Assembly: GCF_000282095.2 (NCBI RefSeq)
Contig: NZ_AKKC02000004.1
Location: forward strand, 248,001-312,000
DNA length: 64,000 bases
Source: Rhizobium sp. CF080
Lineage (GTDB): Bacteria > Pseudomonadota > Alphaproteobacteria > Rhizobiales > Rhizobiaceae
Direction of reading: 5' to 3'
In this document: positions 57,514-64,000 of the stretch, one piece after another
Layout: every line of letters starts with the position of its first letter
How positions within the stretch are numbered: position 1 is the first letter of the stretch
Notes under the pieces: model-generated
Told to the model about the DNA's origin: nothing
Database searches by the model: none
Seen by the model: only the letters and a program-made list of their open reading frames with translations
Translations under genes and position numbers: made by a program

Positions 57514-58485
57514 TTATGATTTTCTGAAAGTGGCTTCGTAGAGCCGCAGCCAGTTCTTGTGGGTGATCTTCGCGACTTCTTCCTTAGAGAAGCCGACGGC
57601 ACTGAGACCGTCCGGGATCACCCTGATGTCCTCGACCTTCTGGAACCATTCCGGCGGCGCGGCCTTGAGCGGCTTGCCGGGGGCGCTCGCGCCATAGTCC
57701 TCGCCACGGGTCCAGCGGCCCTTGCGCATCCATGCATAGTCCGGGGCGGTGAAATTGTGGCTCTTGTCGGTGCCGATCGCGACGGAATCGATGCCGGCAA
57801 TGTCGACCGTGCGGGCAACCATCGTGCACCACGCCTCGATCGAAGCGCAGTACTCGTCGCCAGTGATGTTGCGGTAGGCGGCGCAGCCGATCACGCCGCC
57901 GGTATCCTTCAGCGCCCGGATGACGTCATCCGACTTGTTGCGCTTGTGCATGAACAGCGACTGGGCATTGGCATGGGTGACGGCAATCGGCTTTTCGGAG
58001 ACCTTGATGGCATCGAGCGTCGTGCGGTCGCCGACATGGCTGCAATCGACCAGGATGCCGGCTGCATTCATCTCGCGCACCACTTCCTTGCCGAAGCGGG
58101 CAAGGCCCGAATCCTCGGCCTCATAACAGGAGCCGCCGAGTTCGTTCTGGTTATTGTAGGTAAGTTGCACCACACGCACGCCGAGTTCGGCGAACATCTC
58201 GACGAAGCGGATGCGGCCTTCGAACAGGTTGCTGTTCTGAAAGCCCATGATGATCGCAAGCTTGCCGGCATCGGAAATGCGGGTGATGTCACCGGCCGTC
58301 AGTGCGATCTCGGCGATGTCGGAATTGTCGCTGACCAGATCGCGCCAGCGGCCGATCGAGTCCATCGATTCGACGGTGCCTTCCCAGAACCCACAGGTAT
58401 TGACGACCCCGCCGACATCCCCTGCCCTCAGAGATTCAAAGGCGGCGCGATCGAAATGCCCGCATTGCAAACCATCGATGATCAT
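57514..58485 (-). CDS. M19 (membrane dipeptidase) family protein with atypical metal site
   Basis: A 323-residue TIM-barrel amidohydrolase. Conserved M19 segments are visible: LVDCSHVG and IAVTHANAQSL (metal-binding His), the HKRNKSDDVIRAL Arg region and VAIGTDKSHNF near the C-terminus. The N-terminal D-G-H-x-D metal motif reads DGLQCGHFDR instead, so the first H-x-D pair is absent or displaced to H10/D12. No signal peptide, unlike membrane-anchored dipeptidases. It overlaps the unknown 240-residue gene by 4 bases. Probably an amide- or lactone-cleaving enzyme, not necessarily a dipeptidase. Confidence 0.85.
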   Translation of the reverse strand: MIIDGLQCGHFDRAAFESLRAGDVGGVVNTCGFWEGTVESMDSIGRWRDLVSDNSDIAEIALTAGDITRISDAGKLAIIMGFQNSNLFEGRIRFVEMFAELGVRVVQLTYNNQNELGGSCYEAEDSGLARFGKEVVREMNAAGILVDCSHVGDRTTLDAIKVSEKPIAVTHANAQSLFMHKRNKSDDVIRALKDTGGVIGCAAYRNITGDEYCASIEAWCTMVARTVDIAGIDSVAIGTDKSHNFTAPDYAWMRKGRWTRGEDYGASAPGKPLKAAPPEWFQKVEDIRVIPDGLSAVGFSKEEVAKITHKNWLRLYEATFRKS

Positions 58486-59204
58486 GATCTCGCGCTTTCC
58501 TTTTCGCGTTCTGAGAGCCTCGACGACAGGAACGACACGTCGGTCTCGTCGTCATTGTCCTTGCGCCCGATGACGGTGCCATCCTCGTTGACGATCATCG
58601 GGCCGGCGTGGCGGCGCGAGACGACGCTGTCGGTCGCGAGTGCCTGCTTTGCCAGGTGGTAGATGCGCCACCAGAGATCAGTCTCGATCTCGGCGCCGTT
58701 TTCCAGAAGCGACCAGAGGAGAGGATCGTCTTTGCGGACGTCGCCGGTGACAGCCGCAGAAATAGCCTTCAGCACATTGCCGGACACGGAGATCGAAAAC
58801 CCCGATCGACCGCCGAAATGCGCGGCAATCGCGAGCTCGTCGGCATCCACCGCATCCGTAATGGTCAGTTCCGCCGATCCGAACCGGGCCGTAAGCTCAC
58901 CAAGAAGATCGATTGCGGTCGGCAGCACGAACCAGGCGTGTTCGCCTGCCGCATCGAGCGTGATGCGGTTGCCGGCTTCGGAAGCGATCGCGATACGAGC
59001 GGGAACCGCTGACTTGAAGCTATCGAACCGCTTTTCAAACAGCTTGAAACCGCCGAGGCCGAGCTTTTGTGAATACATCGGAAAGTCGCCGACGGTCAGG
59101 AAGAAGCCCTTGGGCAGGCTGCTGAGCGAAAAGATCCGCTCGGACATCAGCCGCATTTCGCGGGGCATGACGCGCATGGATGGAGATGAATGCAAGGAGG
59201 TCAT
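58482..59204 (-). CDS. Unknown protein A of the IclR-M19-Pot unit (240 residues)
   Basis: I do not recognise this protein. It has no signal peptide, membrane helix or cysteine-rich motif and is probably cytoplasmic. Visible features are a repeat-like Met/Arg-rich N-terminus (MRVMPREMRLMSERIF), a GFFLTVGDFPMYSQKLGLG segment near residues 33-51, an acidic middle (DAVDADELAIAAHFGG) and a charged tail. The start at 59204 sits in a 4-base overlap with the stop of the upstream unknown gene, and its own stop overlaps the M19 start by 4 bases. Such tight coupling suggests that the three products act together, perhaps as subunits of one enzyme. Confidence 0.75.
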   Translation of the reverse strand: MTSLHSSPSMRVMPREMRLMSERIFSLSSLPKGFFLTVGDFPMYSQKLGLGGFKLFEKRFDSFKSAVPARIAIASEAGNRITLDAAGEHAWFVLPTAIDLLGELTARFGSAELTITDAVDADELAIAAHFGGRSGFSISVSGNVLKAISAAVTGDVRKDDPLLWSLLENGAEIETDLWWRIYHLAKQALATDSVVSRRHAGPMIVNEDGTVIGRKDNDDETDVSFLSSRLSEREKESARS

Positions 59205-60910
59205 AGGACAGGTTCCGCCGGGTAATACCAGGTGCCGGTGTAGCCGGCGCGCAGATCGTCGGGGGTCGGTGCCCCGTGATAAAGGACACCGCGAAGGTTG
59301 CGGCTGAGGAAGTCGCGGGTCTTGTCGATGCCGTGGATGCCGACATTCATCAGCCGCACGAGGTCGATCGGCACGAAAGCCTCCGCGTTGATATTGGCGT
59401 GGGGCGTGTGATAGTCCTGCCCGCGCAGGCTCTGAATGCGCGCCACCATGTAGCGATGTTCGGGATGTTTCATCAGGAAACGGGCGACGCTGAGCGAGGC
59501 CTCCGCCCTGCCGAGATCGGCAAAAAGGGACTGGATGTTGCCGCACACATCGAGACCGAGATCGAGCGCATCGGGCACCTCTTCGCGGGCGCCGCGGCGT
59601 GGCTCTTCAGCCGTCTCGGACTTGTACCAGACATATTTATAGGCGTCGGGACCGGCCATGTCGGTGTCGAGCGCCCACCGGTATTCGGCATGCACGAGCG
59701 CCATCAGGCTTTCCACGGTTTCGGCCGGCGAGACGCTGAACTCGTCGGGGCCATCAATGGTTGCCAATAGTTCGTCGGCTTCTGCCGGCACCAGTTCGAT
59801 CAACAACGACAGGAAAGTCTCGAAGGCTTCCGGGATGAGGTCGGCTTCGAATTCGGCGCAGAGGGCATCAAGCGGGAAATCCGCGACACCGCCAAATACC
59901 GTGCCGCTCTCGCGGAATTCTTCGAGTGCTTTCACAACCTTACCGAGGTCGGCGGCCACATCGGCGCTGGACGCAAATGTCTCGTAGACCATCTGGTCCT
60001 GTTTGCGAAAGACGATTGCCTGACGCACAAGGTCGAGCAGCTTGGCAATGCGGGCATCCGACGCATCGAGCTTCAGCGCGCGCGCCATCGCGATCGCGCC
60101 TTCGCGTGCAGACAGAAGCCCGTTGATCAGGCGCGGATGTTTGTGAACGAAGAAGATGAGACCGAGCGCCGAACCGTTGCCGACGCCGATATAGCGGCGA
60201 AGCTGCGGGTCGAGGCGCACTGCCTTGTCCGATTTCCTTGCTGCCAGATGTTCGACGAGATCGCAGGAGAACTCGCGCATCAGGTAGGCGGTCAGCAACT
60301 GGGCCTGCAGGACGCCGCCAAGCGCATGGCGGGCCCCGAGCGACGGGAAGGAGCACGTCCCGAACGTGCCGTTGCCGTCGAGGCCGGTATTGCGCATCAG
60401 GTAGCAGACCTTGGAAAGATCGGCGACGGAAGGCTGACGGCCTTCTGCAAGCGCTTCGAGCGTCTGGTCGAAAACCCGCATCGACCGGTTCGACCGGCAC
60501 CAGATCAGCGTGCTGGCGGTTGCCCGGCCCGTATAGAGCTTCGGAATCTCCCGTCGCGCCGTTTCGATCTCCGCTTCCGTCGCCGGTCCCTCGATCAGCG
60601 CGCCCATCATGTCCCAGGCCTGGCCAATGATACGGCCGGTGCGGGCCGTCCGGCTCGGCGGGCGGGAAAAACCAATGAACGAGAATTCCTGGTCCGGCGC
60701 CTTGATGGAATAGACGACGATGCCTTCGGCATTTTCATCCACGTCGAAGAGGACATTGGAAATGTCCCAGCGTTCGCGGATCATCTTGTTCATGAAGGCC
60801 CGCGTGCCGCTGAGCCGGCTCGGCTGGATTGCCGCCAGCCGCGAGGTCTTCATCACCTCGTGGCCTGGGCGCGGCTGTGGCATGGCCACCTGTTCGGAAG
60901 TCGCGGTCAT
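59201..60910 (-). CDS. Unknown protein B of the IclR-M19-Pot unit (569 residues)
   Basis: I do not recognise this protein. It is soluble by inspection. Striking conserved-looking stretches are CYLMRNTGLDGNGTFGTC (about 187-204), with FPSLGARHALGGVLQAQLL after it, and YIGVGNGSALGLIFFVHKHP near residue 255; Gly/Asn-rich turns of this kind often line active sites. Several Cys and His lie in these segments. The C-terminal third is acidic and helical, ending in LYHGAPTPDDLRAGYTGTWY. The start at 60910 is 5 bases after the iclR stop. The context (M19-like hydrolase, Pot importer) suggests an enzyme acting on the imported compound. Confidence 0.78.
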   Translation of the reverse strand: MTATSEQVAMPQPRPGHEVMKTSRLAAIQPSRLSGTRAFMNKMIRERWDISNVLFDVDENAEGIVVYSIKAPDQEFSFIGFSRPPSRTARTGRIIGQAWDMMGALIEGPATEAEIETARREIPKLYTGRATASTLIWCRSNRSMRVFDQTLEALAEGRQPSVADLSKVCYLMRNTGLDGNGTFGTCSFPSLGARHALGGVLQAQLLTAYLMREFSCDLVEHLAARKSDKAVRLDPQLRRYIGVGNGSALGLIFFVHKHPRLINGLLSAREGAIAMARALKLDASDARIAKLLDLVRQAIVFRKQDQMVYETFASSADVAADLGKVVKALEEFRESGTVFGGVADFPLDALCAEFEADLIPEAFETFLSLLIELVPAEADELLATIDGPDEFSVSPAETVESLMALVHAEYRWALDTDMAGPDAYKYVWYKSETAEEPRRGAREEVPDALDLGLDVCGNIQSLFADLGRAEASLSVARFLMKHPEHRYMVARIQSLRGQDYHTPHANINAEAFVPIDLVRLMNVGIHGIDKTRDFLSRNLRGVLYHGAPTPDDLRAGYTGTWYYPAEPVL

Positions 60911-60915
60911 GACCG

Positions 60916-61674
60916 TCAACGTTCTCCCTGCTGCATTTTCGTGATGGTGCGAGCGGTTTCGAGAAGCGGCTCGCGGAAGCTTTCGAGGTCGAAGCGCATC
61001 TCCGGCATGACCAGCGAGATCGTCGACGTGCACTTACCGTGGAGATCGAAGATCGGCGCCGCGATTGCGACGACGCCGCTGTGGGTGTAGCCGCTCGACA
61101 AGGCATAACCATTGGCGCGGGCCTCGCCCAGAAGTTCTTGCGAAGCGAGCGGTTCGCCGCTTTCCTTCAGGCGGGCGAGCGTCAATTCGTCTGCAAAGGC
61201 GGTCAGGATGCGGCCGGATGCGGAGCCCTCGAGCGACATGGTCGTGCCGATCTTCTGCTCCGCGCGCAGCACGCTTTCGGATTCGACACGCGAGACGATG
61301 CAGGGAAGGCCGCGGTCGAGCACCGCCAGCGAAGCCGTTTCCTTCACCCGATGGACCAGCATTTCGATGATCGGCTGGACCCGCGTTCCCAGATTTGCCT
61401 GCTCCATGGCCGCCGCCGCAAGCCGGCAGGCGTGCATCGAGAGGCGGTAGCGCATCTCCTGATCCTGTTCGACCCAGCCCGCTTCGATCAGAGTGAGCAG
61501 CCGCTGATAGGCAGTCGGTCGCGACAGCGCCATGGTCGACGCGATCTCCGGCAGCTTCATGCCGCGAGCGCTCGATGCCAGCACGTCCAGCACTGCCATG
61601 GTCTTCAGAACCGTCGAGAGTGGGCGGACACCGCCACTTTCTTCTTGTATTCTATTAGAATATATCGTATCCAT
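60916..61674 (-). CDS. IclR-family transcriptional regulator
   Basis: A 252-residue regulator with an IclR winged helix (STVLKTMAVLDVLASSARGM, then LSRPTAYQRLLTLIEAGWV) and effector domain (LDRGLPCIVSRVESESVL; GYTHSGVVAIAAPIFD). It is the first gene of an eight-gene unit and the only regulator in it. A promoter-like pair lies so close to the start codon that the mRNA may be nearly leaderless, and a 15-base palindrome overlaps codons 5-9; both suggest autoregulation. Confidence 0.92.
   Translation of the reverse strand: MDTIYSNRIQEESGGVRPLSTVLKTMAVLDVLASSARGMKLPEIASTMALSRPTAYQRLLTLIEAGWVEQDQEMRYRLSMHACRLAAAAMEQANLGTRVQPIIEMLVHRVKETASLAVLDRGLPCIVSRVESESVLRAEQKIGTTMSLEGSASGRILTAFADELTLARLKESGEPLASQELLGEARANGYALSSGYTHSGVVAIAAPIFDLHGKCTSTISLVMPEMRFDLESFREPLLETARTITKMQQGER
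61648..61662. promoter_or_regulatory. IclR operator candidate overlapping its own 5' coding region
   Basis: TATTCTA-T-TAGAATA, a perfect 15-base palindrome, starts 12 bases inside the iclR gene. Small AT-rich dyads of this type are bound by IclR-family dimers; a site here would block its own operon. Confidence 0.5.
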
Positions 61675-62057
61675 GTTGAATATAATCTCGCCGTCATTGA
61701 TTTATGTCAATCGCGTGGGAGGCGATCGCGTGCAGATTTGCCCGTTCTCGTCGCTAAGGTCCTCACGACGTTTGGATTTTTTTGCGCGAAATTCGGCCTG
61801 CCACGCTTAAAGGCGGGAGCGATTGAGATGAGTCCACAGCCCTGACGTGCGCCAATACGCGATTGCAGAGATTGGATGTGCACTTCCTTCGGCTGGCGAC
61901 GACCCGTTGTCATCACAGGCAAGGCGCACGCGTCAACGTGACTACGCATGAGCAAAATATTTGCATTTGCCCGTTTTATTCGCGGTTTTCTTTCAATCGC
62001 GACGGCCTATTTTCTGTCATCTAGTCGCCAGCAAGCATTGCTGAAAGGATGACCCAT
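61675..62057. other. Divergent promoter region between IclR unit and amino acid importer
   Basis: 383 bases. The left end carries the iclR promoter candidate (61682-61710), overlapped by ATTGA-N6-TCAAT (61696-61711). The right part should hold the importer promoter; no convincing boxes could be fixed by eye. Confidence 0.5.
61682..61710 (-). promoter_or_regulatory. Candidate sigma-70 promoter of the iclR unit
   Basis: On the minus strand TTGACA (61710-61705) and GATTAT (61687-61682) are separated by 17 bases. Transcription would begin near 61675, at or next to the ATG at 61674, implying a leaderless transcript unless a later start codon is used. Confidence 0.45.
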
Positions 62058-62831
62058 ATGTTCCGGTTGAAATCCATTGTTGTGGCGGCCCTTATTCACG
62101 CGGCAGCCCTTACCCCTTCTCTCGCCGGCGAAAATCTCGCCGCCATCAAGTCCGCTGGAATCTTCAAGATCGGCACCGAGGGCACCTACGCGCCCTTCAC
62201 CTTTCATGATCCGAGCGGCAAGCTCGCCGGCTTCGATGTCGAGATCGGCCAAGCCGTTGCCGCGAAACTCGGCGTCAAGGCTGAATTCGTCGAAGGCAAG
62301 TGGGACGGCCTCATCGCCGGCCTCGATGCCAAGCGCTATGATACCGTGATCAACCAGGTAGGCATTACCGAAGCCCGCAAGCAGAAATACGATTTCTCCG
62401 ATCCCTACATCGCTTCCAAGGCGGTGCTGATCGTTCGCCAGGACAACAGAGACATCAAGGGCTTCGCAGATCTGAAGGGCAAGAAGTCGGCTCAGTCTCT
62501 GACCAGCAATTTCGGCAAGATCGCCGAACAGGCGGGCGCCGAACTGGTGGGGACGGACGGGTTCGACCAGTCGATCCAGCTCGTGCTGACACGCCGCGCC
62601 GACGCGACGATCAATGACAGCCTCTCCTTCCTCGACTTCAAGAAGCAGAAACCCGATGCGCCGGTAAAGATCGCCGCAGAGCAGAACAATGCCGATTATT
62701 CCGGCATCATCATCCGCAAGGGCGAACCGGAACTGCTCGGCGCGATCAACAAGGCGCTGGCGGACATCAAGGCCGACGGTACCTACCAGAAGATTTCCGA
62801 CAAGTATTTCGGGCAGGACGTCTCCAAGTAG
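62058..62831 (+). CDS. Polar amino acid ABC transporter substrate-binding protein (SBP family 3)
   Basis: A 257-residue periplasmic protein with a Sec signal (MFRLKSIVVAALIHAAALTPSLAG). Family 3 landmarks are FKIGTEGTYAPFTFHDPSGK, GFDVEIGQAVAAKLG, the FVEGKWDGLIAGLDAKRYD stretch and YDFSDPY. The start at 62058 has AAAGGA seven bases upstream; the ATG at 62049 would overlap that site. The QSLTSNFGK segment resembles cystine/diaminopimelate-type binding proteins, but the ligand cannot be assigned. Confidence 0.93.
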   Translation: MFRLKSIVVAALIHAAALTPSLAGENLAAIKSAGIFKIGTEGTYAPFTFHDPSGKLAGFDVEIGQAVAAKLGVKAEFVEGKWDGLIAGLDAKRYDTVINQVGITEARKQKYDFSDPYIASKAVLIVRQDNRDIKGFADLKGKKSAQSLTSNFGKIAEQAGAELVGTDGFDQSIQLVLTRRADATINDSLSFLDFKKQKPDAPVKIAAEQNNADYSGIIIRKGEPELLGAINKALADIKADGTYQKISDKYFGQDVSK

Positions 62832-62867
62832 GCTACCGAATTCCCATTCTTGACATACATGGATAGA

Positions 62868-62901
62868 GCGTCCGGCGCCCGCGCCGGACGCGTCATTTTT
62901 T
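62868..62901 (+). terminator. Rho-independent terminator/attenuator after the binding-protein gene
   Basis: GCGTCCGGCGC (62868-62878) and GCGCCGGACGC (62881-62891) are perfect 11-base arms, followed by GTCATTTTTT. This is the best terminator in the window and lies inside the operon, before the permease gene, so it should limit permease and ATPase expression. Confidence 0.8.
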
Positions 62902-62913
62902 GAGGATCGCGCC

Positions 62914-63594
62914 GTGCCGCACTGGCTTCAATTGATGTCGGATTCACTTCCGACCCTCCTATGGGCGGGCATACGTTTTACGGTTCCGCTGACATTGCTG
63001 TCCTTCTTCCTCGGGCTCATCCTCGGCCTGATCACGGCGGTTACACGGCTGTTCGGCCCGGCGCCCCTGGTCCTGATCGCGCGATTTTACGTGTGGGTGA
63101 TCCGGGGCACACCGCTGCTCGTGCAGCTTTTCGTGATCTTCTATGGCCTGCCGAGCGTCGGCATCCTGCTCGACGCCTTCCCAGCTGCGCTGATCGGCTT
63201 TACCCTGAATATCGGTGCCTATAGTTCCGAGATCATCCGCGCCGTCATCTCCTCGGTCCCAAAGGGGCAGTGGGAAGCGGCCTATTCGATCGGCATGTCA
63301 TGGCGCCAGGCGATGAGCCGCACCATCCTGCCGCAGGCGGCGCGCGTCGCGGTGCCGCCGCTTTCGAACACCTTCATCTCGCTGGTCAAGGATACCTCGC
63401 TCGCTGCGGCAATCACGGTGCCGGAGCTCTTCCAGGCCGCCCAGCGGATCGTCGCGACGACCTATGAACCGTTGATCCTCTATATCGAAGCAGCCTTGAT
63501 CTATCTGGTCCTGAGCTCGGTGCTCTCGTCGCTGCAGAACAGGCTGGAAAAGCGCTTCGCCCGATATGGCGGCATGCTGGAGTCAAATCGATGA
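62914..63594 (+). CDS. Polar amino acid ABC transporter permease
   Basis: A 226-residue permease of the His/Glu/Cys family with the WVIRGTPLLVQLF motif (residues about 62-74), GAYSSEIIRAVI, and the EAA loop (QWEAAYSIGMSWRQAMSRTI). Start is GTG at 62914 with GAGGAT upstream. A single permease gene suggests a homodimeric channel. It overlaps the ATPase start by 4 bases. Confidence 0.93.
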   Translation: MPHWLQLMSDSLPTLLWAGIRFTVPLTLLSFFLGLILGLITAVTRLFGPAPLVLIARFYVWVIRGTPLLVQLFVIFYGLPSVGILLDAFPAALIGFTLNIGAYSSEIIRAVISSVPKGQWEAAYSIGMSWRQAMSRTILPQAARVAVPPLSNTFISLVKDTSLAAAITVPELFQAAQRIVATTYEPLILYIEAALIYLVLSSVLSSLQNRLEKRFARYGGMLESNR

Positions 63595-64000
63595 TCGAGC
63601 TTTCCAACATCGAAAAGCGTTTCGGCGATGCGGTCATCCTGAAAGACATCAGCCTCGGCATTCCCGAAGGAAGCGTCACTGCGCTGATCGGTCCCTCGGG
63701 CGGCGGCAAGAGCACGCTGCTCCGCTGCATCAATCTCCTTGAGATACCCACAGCCGGCTCCGTCCGCATCGGCGACGAAAAGCTCGATTTCGAGCCGGGC
63801 CTGAAGGTCGGCTGGAAGTCGATCCAGAAAATCCGCCGCCAGACCGGCATGGTCTTCCAGAATTTCCAGCTCTTTCCCCATCGAACCGCGATCGAAAACG
63901 TCATGGAAGGGCTGACGACGGTTCTCAAATGGCCGCACGAAAAGGCATATCGCCGAGCCAGCGAACTGCTCACCAAGGTTGGAATGGCGCATAAGACGGA
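63591..64000 (+). CDS. Polar amino acid ABC transporter ATPase (C-terminus beyond window)
   Basis: About 136 residues are visible. Walker A is LIGPSGGGKSTLLRCINLLE, the family-typical RCINLLE helix follows, and the Q-loop reads MVFQNFQLFPHRT. The signature and Walker B motifs lie beyond base 64000. The start at 63591 overlaps the permease stop (ATGA). It completes a SBP-permease-ATPase importer. Confidence 0.92.
   Translation, partial: MIELSNIEKRFGDAVILKDISLGIPEGSVTALIGPSGGGKSTLLRCINLLEIPTAGSVRIGDEKLDFEPGLKVGWKSIQKIRRQTGMVFQNFQLFPHRTAIENVMEGLTTVLKWPHEKAYRRASELLTKVGMAHKT

Noticed and set aside
62850..62873. TTGACA at 62850 as an internal promoter for the permease gene
   Set aside because: The correctly spaced -10 position falls in the GC-rich terminator stem.

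Overview
The window looks like part of a secondary replicon or accessory chromosomal region of a GC-rich alphaproteobacterium, most likely Rhizobiaceae (Rhizobium/Agrobacterium/Neorhizobium type). The grounds are gene content (catabolic islands, each pairing an ABC importer with enzymes and a local LysR/LacI/IclR/GntR regulator), high GC with strong third-position bias, and a poly-HAMP hybrid kinase of a type I associate with rhizobia. This is inference; there is no rRNA, tRNA, CRISPR, phage or insertion sequence to anchor taxonomy.

Layout. (1) 1-1982: an NmrA-like oxidoreductase (cut by the window edge) and an AhpD/carboxymuconolactone decarboxylase-fold protein, divergent from a LysR regulator. 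(2) 2045-20400: a uronate/oligosaccharide island: mannonate dehydratase-like protein, Dpp-type importer, LacI regulator, IolB-family isomerase, IclR regulator, GH105 unsaturated uronyl hydrolase, CUT1 sugar importer and three consecutive Gfo/Idh/MocA dehydrogenases. (3) 20442-29200: a two-gene signalling unit (a 2099-residue hybrid kinase with about a dozen tandem HAMP repeats, and a REC-kinase-REC protein), then a cold-shock protein. (4) 29808-41268: a four-carbon acid sugar island: DUF1537 kinase, FadR-type regulator, iron alcohol dehydrogenase, PdxA2-like dehydrogenase, sialidase-fold protein, a second Dpp-type importer with fused ATPases and a DapA/NanA-family aldolase. (5) 41572-50779: FAD monooxygenase, a Pot-type importer with both permeases fused in one chain, an ArgE-like deacylase and a GH3 glycosidase; two TTAGG-N5-CCTAA dyads link the monooxygenase and the importer. 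(6) 51020-53130: RidA, DUF1028 and LysR. (7) 53607-61674: an apparent eight-gene unit (IclR, two proteins I do not recognise, an atypical M19 dipeptidase homologue, Pot-type importer). (8) 62058-64000: a polar amino acid importer, running off the end.

Six ABC importers lie within 64 kb. In five of the six, a strong hairpin sits between the binding-protein gene and the first permease gene, a likely way of keeping binding-protein mRNA in excess. The strongest candidates for undescribed biology are the unit at 53607-61674 with its two unknown proteins, the acid-sugar island at 29808-41268, and the giant HAMP array.
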